From Candidatus Woodwardiibium gallinarum (lineage in GTDB: Bacteria; Bacillota; Clostridia; Oscillospirales; CAG-382): a DNA stretch of 64,000 nt. The translations under genes were made by a program, and so were the position numbers. This document shows, in pieces, positions 20,201 through 29,249 of this stretch (position 1 is the stretch's first letter; each line of letters begins with the position of its first letter). The stretch is from positions 23,058 to 87,057 of the forward strand of contig CAJFRY010000005.1 in NCBI GenBank assembly GCA_904419545.1. Reading direction: 5' to 3'. A model generated the notes under the pieces. The model did not search any database, was not told the DNA's origin, and saw only the letters and a list, made by a program, of their open reading frames with translations.

Positions 20201-20986
20201 ATGAAAAAAATCATTCTGCTTTGCCTTGCACTGCTGTTGGCACTCTTTTCCGTATTCGCCTGCACAGGAGATAACAGCGAGACTTCTTCCGAACCGCCTG
20301 CCGAAAGTGAAACAAGCCAGACATCCTCCGAAGCATCCGCAAACACAAGCAGCGGCGAAAGCGGCAATTCGAGCAGTTCGATACCGACGGTATCGAATCC
20401 CGATGAATCGAATGAAACGCCGTCGATACCGGAGGAAAGCTCGGACGCGCCTGCCGAAAGCCAGATCGGCCCGCTGACCAAGCCCTATGCCGACATCCTT
20501 GCCGGCAGCCAAAGAATGTTGAAAACGACAGTCTCGAAAACAGTCGGCGGCGACGCTGCGCCTTACACGACGGCCGCTTATTTCAACGGCTCGCTTATCT
20601 ACGTGGAGACGGAAGAATCCGGCGTGATTTCGCGTATGCTGCTGGACGGCGACGCGGTTTACATCATCGACACCGACAATAAAATTGCCATCATTGTCGA
20701 CGCGGCTGCCGCGGGCGTGGAGCTTCCGCAGCTCTACAACGGCGCAATTACAATGACCGACAGCGGCACAACCGAACTGTTCGGCCGTGAATATGAATAC
20801 GAGAGCTACACCGATGAAACCGGAAAGGATTTTGAATTTTTCTTCAGCGGCGGTGTGCTTGAGCGCTACAGGACCTATGATGAAAGCGTTTCCGACACGA
20901 TCGTCAACACAGTGGAGATCAGCAGCGACATCAGCAATGCGATGTTCGAAATTCCCGATGACTACACCGTAACCGACACAAGGTAA
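20201..20986 (+). CDS. Hypothetical lipoprotein
   Basis: MKKIILLCLALLLALFSVFAC lipobox followed by an S/E/T-rich linker and a globular domain. Confidence 0.8.
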   Translation: MKKIILLCLALLLALFSVFACTGDNSETSSEPPAESETSQTSSEASANTSSGESGNSSSSIPTVSNPDESNETPSIPEESSDAPAESQIGPLTKPYADILAGSQRMLKTTVSKTVGGDAAPYTTAAYFNGSLIYVETEESGVISRMLLDGDAVYIIDTDNKIAIIVDAAAAGVELPQLYNGAITMTDSGTTELFGREYEYESYTDETGKDFEFFFSGGVLERYRTYDESVSDTIVNTVEISSDISNAMFEIPDDYTVTDTR

Positions 20987-21072
20987 ACGAACCGCGCAGC
21001 CGGCCGGTTAAGATTATGCCGCGTATCCCAGCCTTCCGCACAGCGCATGCCGAAGAAAAGGGGTAAAGATAA

Positions 21073-21654
21073 GTGAAACTGCATTATAAAGGCAAGTTCG
21101 ATCTGAATCCGGAATCCCTGCCGCACGGAGAGCATCAGCCGAACGCAGTTCCGTTCCGAGAACCCTAGGATACAAAGACGCTTGCTTTGATCGCAAATGT
21201 CGGCGCAATCTTTCTGATGGCCCTGCTGGCTGTTCCCGCCTTTTTTCGCTGCCGCGCATATCTTGGTGTTCTGCCTGTCATGGCAGGCTGTCTTTGCGCA
21301 ATGCTTGTTTTGTTTCCCCACGAATTGCTTCATGCGATTTGCTTCAAAAAGGATGTGTACCTTTATACGAATTGGAAGCAGGGCATGCTATTCGTTGTCG
21401 GGCCCGAGACAATGTCCAAAAGCAGATTCATTCTGATGTCACTCCTGCCGAATCTTCTATTCGGGTGCATCCCTTACAGCATCGGATTGCTGTTTCCGCG
21501 CCTCGTTTCTCTCACCGCGTTCGGAATCGTTTGTATCGGAATAGGCTTCGGTGATTACTACAACGTTTTCAATGCATTGACGCAAATGCCGAGGGGTTCA
21601 AGAACATATTTATATCATATGAATTCCTTTTGGTATATGCCGGAACAGGAATAA
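21073..21654 (+). pseudogene. DUF3267-like membrane metalloprotease interrupted by in-frame TAG (21166-21168)
   Basis: GTG 21073: VKLHYKGKFDLNPESLPHGEHQPNAVPFREP*DTKTLALIANVGAIFLM... continues in the same frame to 21654; HELLHA (HExxH) motif. ORF track shows only the part after the stop (21187..21654). Confidence 0.65.
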
Positions 21655-21677
21655 TCACGCAAAACATTTATTCAGCA

Positions 21678-21710
21678 AACAGGACATCGGACTCGAGCCG
21701 ATGTCCTGTT
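21678..21710 (+). terminator. Intrinsic terminator-like hairpin
   Basis: 13-bp perfect stem AACAGGACATCGG / CCGATGTCCTGTT with 7-nt loop, 24 nt after the DUF3267-like stop. Confidence 0.6.
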
Positions 21711-21822
21711 GATCGCTCCGCATAAAATGCGGATAAGCTGCCGTCCCGCATCCGTTTTACGGCAAATCCTTCAAATTTGCCGAGCTGCCGCATCGCAAAT
21801 GATATTCATGATATTATTATAT

Positions 21823-21858
21823 AAACAATACCCGTCGAATTTTCGACGGGTATTGTTT
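21823..21858. terminator. Bidirectional terminator-like hairpin
   Basis: 17-bp perfect stem AAACAATACCCGTCGAA / TTCGACGGGTATTGTTT between convergent genes. Confidence 0.7.
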
Positions 21859-21931
21859 TAACGGCGGCATCCCTGCCGGCCGGCAACCGTCTGCCGACGC
21901 CGCACAGCTCTGCCATATTTGTTTTTGATCC

Positions 21932-23101
21932 CTAAGCTATTACAATTCTGACGAACTTGTTTTTTCCCTTACTGAGAATGTATTCGCCCTTGTCTGCGAG
22001 CACTGCGGTCGGATCCTTCACAGGTGTGCCGTCAAGCTTAACGCCGCCGCCGGTCATCAGCCGGCGCGCCTCGCTGCGGCTGGGCGCCAGCCCGCTTCGG
22101 ACGAGCAGCTCGGTCAGCAGGGCGCCGGGTTCTGCCGTCAGGGATTCCATATTCTCGGGAACGCCGCCCGCCGCCACGCTCCTGTAGCGTGCCTCGGCAG
22201 CCGCGACTGCTTCCTCGCCGTGATAAAGGCGAACGATGGTTGCCGCATACAGGAAGTGCGCCTGCCGGATGTCGCCGCGCACGAGCGAAGCGTAAGCCGA
22301 TTCCGGCAAATCGGTAGTCAGATTAAAATAGGACAGTAGCAGCGCATCAGGCACCTTCATGCATTTTTCGTACATTATATCTGCGGGTTCGTCAATACCG
22401 ATATAATTATCCAACGACTTGGACATCTTCTCCACGCCGTCCAATCCGGGCAGCAGCGGAAAGGTGATGACCTCCTGCGGAGTCTGTCCGTAATCGCGCT
22501 GCAGTTCGCGGCCGACGAGCAGATTAAAGGTCTGGTCGGTGCCGCCGACTTCAATATCAGCCTCCAGTGCAACCGAGTCGTAGCCCTGCATCAGCGGATA
22601 AAACATCTCATGCATCCCGATCGGCGCCTTCTCGGCATAACGTTTGGCAAAATCGTCGCGTTCGAGGATACGGGCCACGGTATATTTCCCGGCAAGTGCG
22701 AGAACGTCCGCAAAATTCATTTTGGATAGCCATTCGGAATTATACGTAATGCGGGTCTTATCCTTGTCCAGAATCTTTGTAACCTGCTCGTAATAGCTGC
22801 GGCTGTTCTCACGGGTCTGCTCAAAGGTCAGCGGCACACGCGTTTTGCTGCGCCCGGAAGGATCGCCGATCATCGCGGTGAAATCACCGATGACGAAAAC
22901 GATCTCATGGCCGAGGTCCTGCAGCATACGCAGCTTGCGGAGCACAACGGAATGGCCAAGGTGCAGGTCGGGACGGCTCGGGTCGGCGCCGAGCTTGATC
23001 TTCAGGCGTCTGCCGCTTTCCAGCTTCTCCTTCAGGCCCTCCTTGGAATAGATCGACACGGCGTCCCGGAGCAGATTTTCATACACTTCCTGCGTTGTCA
23101 T
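21932..23101 (-). CDS. tyrS: Tyrosyl-tRNA synthetase
   Basis: KLGADPSRPDLHLGHSVVLRKL; KMSKS (VEKMSKSLDNYIG); C-terminal S4 domain. Confidence 0.97.
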   Translation of the reverse strand: MTTQEVYENLLRDAVSIYSKEGLKEKLESGRRLKIKLGADPSRPDLHLGHSVVLRKLRMLQDLGHEIVFVIGDFTAMIGDPSGRSKTRVPLTFEQTRENSRSYYEQVTKILDKDKTRITYNSEWLSKMNFADVLALAGKYTVARILERDDFAKRYAEKAPIGMHEMFYPLMQGYDSVALEADIEVGGTDQTFNLLVGRELQRDYGQTPQEVITFPLLPGLDGVEKMSKSLDNYIGIDEPADIMYEKCMKVPDALLLSYFNLTTDLPESAYASLVRGDIRQAHFLYAATIVRLYHGEEAVAAAEARYRSVAAGGVPENMESLTAEPGALLTELLVRSGLAPSRSEARRLMTGGGVKLDGTPVKDPTAVLADKGEYILSKGKNKFVRIVIA

Positions 23102-23204
23102 AACGTAACGTTCCTTTCCTGCAATCTAAACAAAAGCAGCGGCGAGGGCGGCGTTTTGCCGGCCGCCGTCTTGATCTTTTTTACTTCCATAAAATTCGTC
23201 AAAT

Positions 23205-23231
23205 AGGAAATCGGCTTTAAGCCGATTTCCT
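23205..23231 (-). terminator. Hairpin downstream of the prsA-like gene
   Basis: AGGAAATCGGCTT / AAGCCGATTTCCT perfect inverted repeat. Confidence 0.5.
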
Positions 23232-23285
23232 GCTTTGCTGTTCCACAACTGTTTTATCAAGCCGCCGCATCAGAGAAGCGCATTC

Positions 23286-24764
23286 CTACGCGATCACCAG
23301 CGATTTTGCGGTGTTGATATCATATTTGGCCAGTTCTTCTTCATTAACGGTGACACTGTCAACAAACGAATCCAGATATTTCACATACGCCTCGTCAATG
23401 AGCGTTGATTCCACCGTGCTGTACTTGGCATTGAAATCCTCCTCGGTGGTGTCGACACGCCTGAGGATATAAACGCCGTATGCATCCACCGTGACGATCG
23501 CCGTTTCGCCGGTTTCCAAATCGAGCGCAGCCTTCTCGATGGCCTCGTCACCCTCACCGATTTTGAACACAGTGCCTGCATCGTATTCATATTCGGCGTC
23601 GTCGCCGCCGTCGGCAAACTCGGCCTCGCCGTTTTGAAGCTGCTCGTAAAACGCCTCGGCCTGTTCGCCGATAAGCTGCTTCGTCAATGCGGTCTCACAC
23701 GCGGTTTCGATGTTGGTGCTGCCGGAAATCGAAGTGCCGTCGATATCGTCCTCCTCCAACTCTTCCCTGCACATAATGTGCCAGCCGTTCGAGGTTTCGA
23801 CAAGCCGATACTCGCCGACCTCCATATCGAAGGCCGCCTCTTCAAATTCCTCGACCATCTCACCATAAGTAAATACATACCCATCGGGATACGTCGTCGA
23901 GCCGCCGTCCTCCGATCTGGAATAGTTTTCATCAAAGGTCGTTTCTCCGGCGATGATCTGGTCGTACAATTCCTTTGCCTCGGCCTCCTTGACAGCGATC
24001 TGCTCGTCGGAGAGCGGGTTGCGGCTGTCGTCGATCGTCTTAAAGAGGATGTGGCGCACCTTGACATAATTCTCCTTGAAATATTCAGCCACCGCTTCGT
24101 CGGTCAGACCCTCCGGCGTCTTAAGCGTAGTGCCGTTGGAATCAGTATAATAATTGAAATAGATCGACTCGACCTTGTAATACTGTTCGTCAAACGCGGC
24201 GCGTACGGCGTCGGCAGCAATCTTCTGGGTGCCGTTATCCCCATACAGGTAATCGCGCAGCACGCTCAGGCTGGCATTGTTCAAATAATAGTCGCGCACC
24301 ATATCAATATCCACACCGTACTCAGCATATGCAAGGTTCAGCTCATACTCGTTGCCGCCGGCATCTTCCATATCCTGCTGGATATAGCCCTCGATGGTGC
24401 TGACGGCGGACTCGTCGGTCAGCGCAAGGTTGTACTGCTTGAGCAGATGATTGACGACGACCATCCGCTTTGCATTGAGAACAAGGCTTTCCCACACCGC
24501 GTCGGCATACGTCATCCCGGACTCTTCATCCAGCACGGACGACCAGCCAAGGTTGGCGTCGCTGTAATAGTAATTGATATAGGCAAACTGCTGCTCATAA
24601 TACGCTTTTTCGGATGAAAGCATATAGGAAAAGGTGCCGGAATAAAAATCCGTCCCCTCATAGCTGAACAGCACTGTCTTCTCCGCACCCGTCGCACACG
24701 CGCAGAACGTAAGCAGCATCGCCGCAGCGAGCAGAAGCACAACGGTCTTACGAACTAATTTCAC
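23286..24764 (-). CDS. PrsA/SurA-like peptidylprolyl isomerase lipoprotein
   Basis: GTG start with ggaggt RBS; MKLVRKTVVLLLAAAMLLTFCACA lipoprotein signal; parvulin-type VRHILFKT...AKELYDQIIAGETTFDENYSRSEDGGS. Confidence 0.9.
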   Translation of the reverse strand: MKLVRKTVVLLLAAAMLLTFCACATGAEKTVLFSYEGTDFYSGTFSYMLSSEKAYYEQQFAYINYYYSDANLGWSSVLDEESGMTYADAVWESLVLNAKRMVVVNHLLKQYNLALTDESAVSTIEGYIQQDMEDAGGNEYELNLAYAEYGVDIDMVRDYYLNNASLSVLRDYLYGDNGTQKIAADAVRAAFDEQYYKVESIYFNYYTDSNGTTLKTPEGLTDEAVAEYFKENYVKVRHILFKTIDDSRNPLSDEQIAVKEAEAKELYDQIIAGETTFDENYSRSEDGGSTTYPDGYVFTYGEMVEEFEEAAFDMEVGEYRLVETSNGWHIMCREELEEDDIDGTSISGSTNIETACETALTKQLIGEQAEAFYEQLQNGEAEFADGGDDAEYEYDAGTVFKIGEGDEAIEKAALDLETGETAIVTVDAYGVYILRRVDTTEEDFNAKYSTVESTLIDEAYVKYLDSFVDSVTVNEEELAKYDINTAKSLVIA

Positions 24765-24852
24765 TTTTTTACCTCCGATCGTTTTTATCAAGCGGAAATG
24801 CCCTGCCGCACAAGCGCCAAACACAAACGCCGTACCGGCTGCGCTCTTTAAA

Positions 24853-25275
24853 CCCCGGAAAAACGAAGCGCAGCTTCGTTTTTCGAGAGATGCTTTGCTG
24901 TGTTCGCACAGAACTTAGAGCATCTCATTTTACGTAAAGCCCCGGAAAAACGAAGCGCAGCTTCGTTTTTCGAGAGATGCTTCGCTGTGTTCGCACAGAA
25001 CTTAGAGCATCTCATTTTACGTAAAGCTCCGGAAAAACGAAGCGCAGCTTCGTTTTTCGAGAGATGCTTCGCTGTGTTCGCACAGAACTTAGAGCATCTC
25101 ATTTTACGTAAAGCTCCAGAAAAACGAAGCGCAGCTTCGTTTTTCGAGAGATGCTTCGCTGTGTTCGCACAGAACTTAGAGCATCCCATTTTACGTAAAG
25201 CTCCGGAAAAACGAAGCGCAGCTTCGTTTTTCGAGAGATGCTTCGCTGTGTTCGCACAGAACTTAGAGCATCTCT
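24853..25275 (-). repeat. Tandem array, 5 x 87-bp structured repeat (74-bp hairpin unit + 13-bp palindromic spacer)
   Basis: Units begin at 24853, 24940, 25027, 25114 and 25201 (exact 87-bp period), differing by only a few substitutions; each contains GAAAAACGAAGC-GCA-GCTTCGTTTTTC and GAGATGCT...CTGTG-TTCG-CACAG...AGCATCTC. Confidence 0.98.
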
Positions 25276-25304
25276 ATTATAGCGTAATTATTCCGATTTG
25301 TCTA
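25276..25304 (-). promoter_or_regulatory. Sigma-A-like promoter abutting the tandem hairpin array
   Basis: Minus strand TAGACA (25304-25299), N17, TATAAT (25281-25276); the first GAGATGCT stem starts 2 nt after the -10. Confidence 0.6.
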
Positions 25305-28300
25305 TACCTTTTTGTGATAATTTTGTGTATAGCGAAAGCACCCGATGCGCCGCCGTCAGACTGTTCTCTCCCTTTTCCAGCCGATACGAAAAGTGTCCGC
25401 GCTTGCCGGCGGAGGCCGTGATGCGTCCCCGCAGTTCAGGCAGCATCGCCAGCGCGGCAATGCGCTCCATATCCGGCGCGTCGGCATAAAAGGAAAGCAG
25501 CACGCCCTTCTGCTCGACCGACGTGAAACCGAGGAGACTGGCCGCGTTGCGCAGCAGCGAGATGTCGACGAGATTGCTCACCGGGGGCGGCAGCTCACCG
25601 TAGCGGTCGGACAGCTCGTCAAGCAAATCATCCCGTTCCTCGGCGGACTCGAGGTGCGCGATCTTGCGGTAAACGTCGATACGCTGCTGCGAAGAGGAAA
25701 TATAATCCTCGGCGATATACGCGTTGACATTGATGTCGATGAGGCAGTCGCGCACGGAAGGAACGGATATTCCCTTCTCGGCGTTGACCGCATCCTCCAG
25801 AATCTTGATATACAAGTCGTAGCCGACCGACTCCATACATCCGCTCTGCTCGGCACCGAGCAGGTTCCCCGCACCGCGCAGCTCCAAATCGCGCATGGCA
25901 ATTTTGAAGCCGCTGCCGAACTCGGTGAACTCGCGGATAGCCTGCAGGCGTTTGGACGCGATTTCGCTGAGCAGCCTGCCGCGCCGGTAGGTAAAGTACG
26001 CATACGCCTTGCGGGACGACCGGCCTACACGTCCGCGGATCTGATGGAGCTGCGAAAGGCCCATATGATCGGCATCCTCGATAATCAGAGTATTTGCGTT
26101 CGGCACGTCGATACCGGTCTCGATGATGGTCGTACAGACGAGGATGTCCACCTCGCCGTTGACCATCTCCTGCCAGACCTCGGAAAGCTCCTCCTTGCTC
26201 ATTTTGCCGTGCGCTACAGCGATGGATGCATCGGGGAACGCCGCGCTGAGCGAAGCGGCCTTTGCGTAAACGGTATCGATGTAGTTGTGCAGATAAAACA
26301 CCTGTCCGCCGCGCCGCAGCTCTCGCCGGACGGCTTCGCGGATAAGCACCTCGTCGTATTCGGCGACGTAGGTCTGCACCGGCACGCGGTCCTGCGGCGC
26401 TTCCTCGAGCACCGACATATCGCGGATGCCCGACAGCGCCATATTCAGCGTGCGCGGAATGGGGGTCGCCGTCAGCGTCAGGCAGTCGATTCCGACCGAA
26501 AGCTGCTTGAGCCGCTCCTTGTGCGTCACACCGAAGCGCTGCTCCTCGTCGACAATCATCAGACCGAGATTTTTGAAGCCGACATCCTTCTGCAGCAGGC
26601 GGTGCGTGCCGACGATCACATCGATTTTCCCGCATTTCAGATCCTTTAGAATCTCGCGCTGCTGGCCCGCAGTCCGAAAGCGCGAAAGCATCTCCACTTT
26701 TACGGGAAAGCCGCGGAAGCGCGAGAGCATCGTCTGGTAATGCTGCCAGGCAAGGATGGTCGTGGGCACGAGCACGGCGACCTGAAGGCCGTCGGAAACG
26801 CACTTGAACGCCGCGCGCAACGCCACCTCGGTCTTGCCGAAACCGACGTCGCCGCAAAGCAGGCGGTCCATCGGAACGGCGCGCTCCATATCGCTTTTGA
26901 TCTCAGCGACCGCGTCAAGCTGGCCGTCGGTTTCGGCGTACTCGAACTGCGCCTCGAACTCCTCCTGAAGCTCGTCGTCGGGCGGAAAGGCGTGCCCCTG
27001 TATACGCTGACGCGCAGCATAAAGGGCAATCAGCTCCTTGGCTACGCCCTGCGCCGAGCTTCTGGCCTTTGCCTTGGCGCGCTGCCACTCGGACGAACCC
27101 ATTTTCGACAGCTTGGCCACGCTTTCCCCGCCGCTGCCGATATATTTGCTGACCAAATCAAGCTGGTTGCAGGGAACGTACAGGCAATCGCTGCCTGCGT
27201 ATTGAATTTTAATATAATCACGCGAAACGCCCTCGGTTGTAACGGTCTGCAGGCCGACGTAGCGTCCGATGCCATGGTTGGCATGGACAACCAAGTCGCC
27301 CACCGACAGGTCGGCATAGGATGAGATACGCTCGCTTTTTTTCGTTTTCGACGTACGCGCACGCTTCTGCTTATTCCCAATGCCAATCTCGGCATCGGTC
27401 ATCCATACAAATCCGGCGCGGGGCAGCTCAAAGCCTTGCAGCGAACGACTGCCGTCATTCACCATCAGCGCCACCGCAGCCGGCCGCAGCACACCGTCGT
27501 AAGGATAGACAGCGATGCCCGCCTCACGCAGCTTCTCCTCCATTGCGGACATCGCGCGCGGGGAGGAAACGCAGAGCATCACCCGCCGGCCGGCCGCAAG
27601 GTAATTCGATGCGTCGTCGAGGAACAGCGCCGTATTTTCGGTCAGCGGCGCCGTCGGATTGGCCTGCACGGTGAACTGCGCGCGATAGGAAAACATCCCG
27701 CCGGCCTGCATGAACATATCCACCGCCACGCTGCGGCCGGCGATAGCACCAAGCAGCCCGTCACTCTCCTGCATCACGCCGGCAAGTGCATACGTCGTCC
27801 GTCCCTGCTCAACGAGCAGTTCGAGCGTCTCGTGCGTCTGCCACGAAAAGGCGCGGATGCGTTCGGCGATCCGCGAGCTCTCGAAAAGGAGCACGGTGCA
27901 GTCGCCGAGATAGGAGAGCAGCGTCTCTCTTTCGTCGTACACCAGTGAAAAATACTTATCCTGCGCAGCGGGCGGAATGCCGTCCTTTGCCTGTGCACAT
28001 TCCTCGCGCAGTCCTTCAAGCGCCTTCGGTTCTCCCTGAAAGCGGTCTGCGAGCTTCGAGGCAGCCTCAGCCGTCCGCTGCAGCGCCGACGCGGAAAACA
28101 GCACCTCGTCGGCGGGAATGCAGAGGTATTCCGCCGTATTTTCATAACGGCGCTGGCTGACGATATCGAAATAGCCGAGCAGGTCGACCTCGTCCCCGAA
28201 GAAATCCACGCGGCAGGGGTACGGCGACCCGGGCGAAAACACGTCAAGAATGCCGCCGCGCAGCGAAAACTGTCCCGGACCTTCGACCAGCTCGCAGCGG

Positions 28301-28779
28301 GTGTAACCCATTGAAACCAGCCGCGCCGTCAGCGCCGCGACGTCCAGCCGTGCGCCGCGCGCAATGCGGAGGGTGCCGGCTTCAAGCACAGAGCGGGGCA
28401 TCGTGTACTGCATCAGCGCATCGGGAACGGTGATGACAAGCCCGCAGGTGCCGGAAAGGATGCGGGTGAGTACCGCAAGGCGCGCCTGCTCGAAATCCCT
28501 AGAGCGCGCGCTCACCGAATCAAAAACAAAATCGCGCGCCGGATAAACGGCCGCGCGGTCGGTGTACGCCGCCATCCCGTTGTAGAGGCGGTAGGCCTCC
28601 TTCTCATCCGGCACGACGATGACCGCAGGCTTGCCCGTATCCTCTGCAAGGGCGCAGCAAAAAGCGGGGCGCGCCGCCTCGCACAGCCCGTTGACCAGAA
28701 CGGGCAGACTGCCTGTTTTGACCGCTCCGGCCAGCGCGGCGTATTCCGCGTCCTCCCCGAAGCGCTTGAGAATATCCAT
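25288..28779 (-). CDS. mfd: Transcription-repair coupling factor
   Basis: UvrB-homology N-terminus, CarD-like RID, SF2 helicase GDVGFGKTEVALRAAFKCV, DEEQRFGV, GRVGRSSRKAYAYF, TRG motif. Start set at MDILKRFGED. Confidence 0.97.
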   Translation of the reverse strand: MDILKRFGEDAEYAALAGAVKTGSLPVLVNGLCEAARPAFCCALAEDTGKPAVIVVPDEKEAYRLYNGMAAYTDRAAVYPARDFVFDSVSARSRDFEQARLAVLTRILSGTCGLVITVPDALMQYTMPRSVLEAGTLRIARGARLDVAALTARLVSMGYTRCELVEGPGQFSLRGGILDVFSPGSPYPCRVDFFGDEVDLLGYFDIVSQRRYENTAEYLCIPADEVLFSASALQRTAEAASKLADRFQGEPKALEGLREECAQAKDGIPPAAQDKYFSLVYDERETLLSYLGDCTVLLFESSRIAERIRAFSWQTHETLELLVEQGRTTYALAGVMQESDGLLGAIAGRSVAVDMFMQAGGMFSYRAQFTVQANPTAPLTENTALFLDDASNYLAAGRRVMLCVSSPRAMSAMEEKLREAGIAVYPYDGVLRPAAVALMVNDGSRSLQGFELPRAGFVWMTDAEIGIGNKQKRARTSKTKKSERISSYADLSVGDLVVHANHGIGRYVGLQTVTTEGVSRDYIKIQYAGSDCLYVPCNQLDLVSKYIGSGGESVAKLSKMGSSEWQRAKAKARSSAQGVAKELIALYAARQRIQGHAFPPDDELQEEFEAQFEYAETDGQLDAVAEIKSDMERAVPMDRLLCGDVGFGKTEVALRAAFKCVSDGLQVAVLVPTTILAWQHYQTMLSRFRGFPVKVEMLSRFRTAGQQREILKDLKCGKIDVIVGTHRLLQKDVGFKNLGLMIVDEEQRFGVTHKERLKQLSVGIDCLTLTATPIPRTLNMALSGIRDMSVLEEAPQDRVPVQTYVAEYDEVLIREAVRRELRRGGQVFYLHNYIDTVYAKAASLSAAFPDASIAVAHGKMSKEELSEVWQEMVNGEVDILVCTTIIETGIDVPNANTLIIEDADHMGLSQLHQIRGRVGRSSRKAYAYFTYRRGRLLSEIASKRLQAIREFTEFGSGFKIAMRDLELRGAGNLLGAEQSGCMESVGYDLYIKILEDAVNAEKGISVPSVRDCLIDINVNAYIAEDYISSSQQRIDVYRKIAHLESAEERDDLLDELSDRYGELPPPVSNLVDISLLRNAASLLGFTSVEQKGVLLSFYADAPDMERIAALAMLPELRGRITASAGKRGHFSYRLEKGENSLTAAHRVLSLYTKLSQKGIDKSE

Positions 28780-28796
28780 GTCCCTTTCCCTTTCCG

Positions 28797-29249
28797 TCAC
28801 AGTTCCAGACGGAACGTTGTCCATTCGTCCTGAGGTTCGGCGCCGAGCGCACGGTAAAAACGCCGTGCAGGCTCATTTCCGTCCAGACAGCTCCATTCCA
28901 CGCGCAGACAGCCCTGCGAAACCGCCTCGTCGATCACATAGCGCATCAGCGCGCCGCCGATGCCGCGGCCGCGGCATTCCGCCTTGACATACACATCCTC
29001 GATATAGCGGCAGGGACGCCCGTAGCGCGAGGAATAGGTCGGAAAATACAGCACATAGCCGACCAGTTTCCCGCTCTCCTCCGCGACCGCGACGGACGGA
29101 TGCCCGTTTTGCAGCACATCGCGCTCGAGCACGGCGGCTTCGACGGGCGTGCCGCCCTCCAGCCCCTGAAAGGTCATCAACTCGGCGATCATCCGCACGA
29201 CCGCCTCAAAGTCGCCCGCGCGCGCCGGGCGTATCGTCCGTTCAACCAT
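28797..29249 (-). CDS. GNAT-family N-acetyltransferase
   Basis: VERTIRPARAGDFEAVVRMI...YIEDVYVKAECRGRGIGGALMRYVIDEA. Confidence 0.93.
   Translation of the reverse strand: MVERTIRPARAGDFEAVVRMIAELMTFQGLEGGTPVEAAVLERDVLQNGHPSVAVAEESGKLVGYVLYFPTYSSRYGRPCRYIEDVYVKAECRGRGIGGALMRYVIDEAVSQGCLRVEWSCLDGNEPARRFYRALGAEPQDEWTTFRLEL

Noticed and set aside
21166-21168. Pyrrolysine or programmed amber recoding in the DUF3267-like gene
   Set aside because: No PYLIS-like element recognised and no pyl genes in the window; nonsense mutation or sequencing error is more likely, though it is flagged as checkable.
24853-25275. CRISPR array interpretation of the tandem repeat
   Set aside because: Spacers are identical 13-mers, not variable ~30-mers, and no cas genes are present.
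24848-25421. Repeat-encoded ORFs on both strands (113 aa minus, 173 aa plus; FAQNLEHLILRKAPEKRSAASFFERCFAV repeats)
   Set aside because: The 87-bp period is divisible by 3, so any open frame repeats automatically; there is no RBS or domain, and both strands are open at once. Better explained as a structural DNA/RNA repeat.
26684-26700. AGCATCTCC inside mfd as another copy of the structured repeat
   Set aside because: Only an 8-9 nt coincidence within coding sequence, with no partner stem or TATAAT junction.
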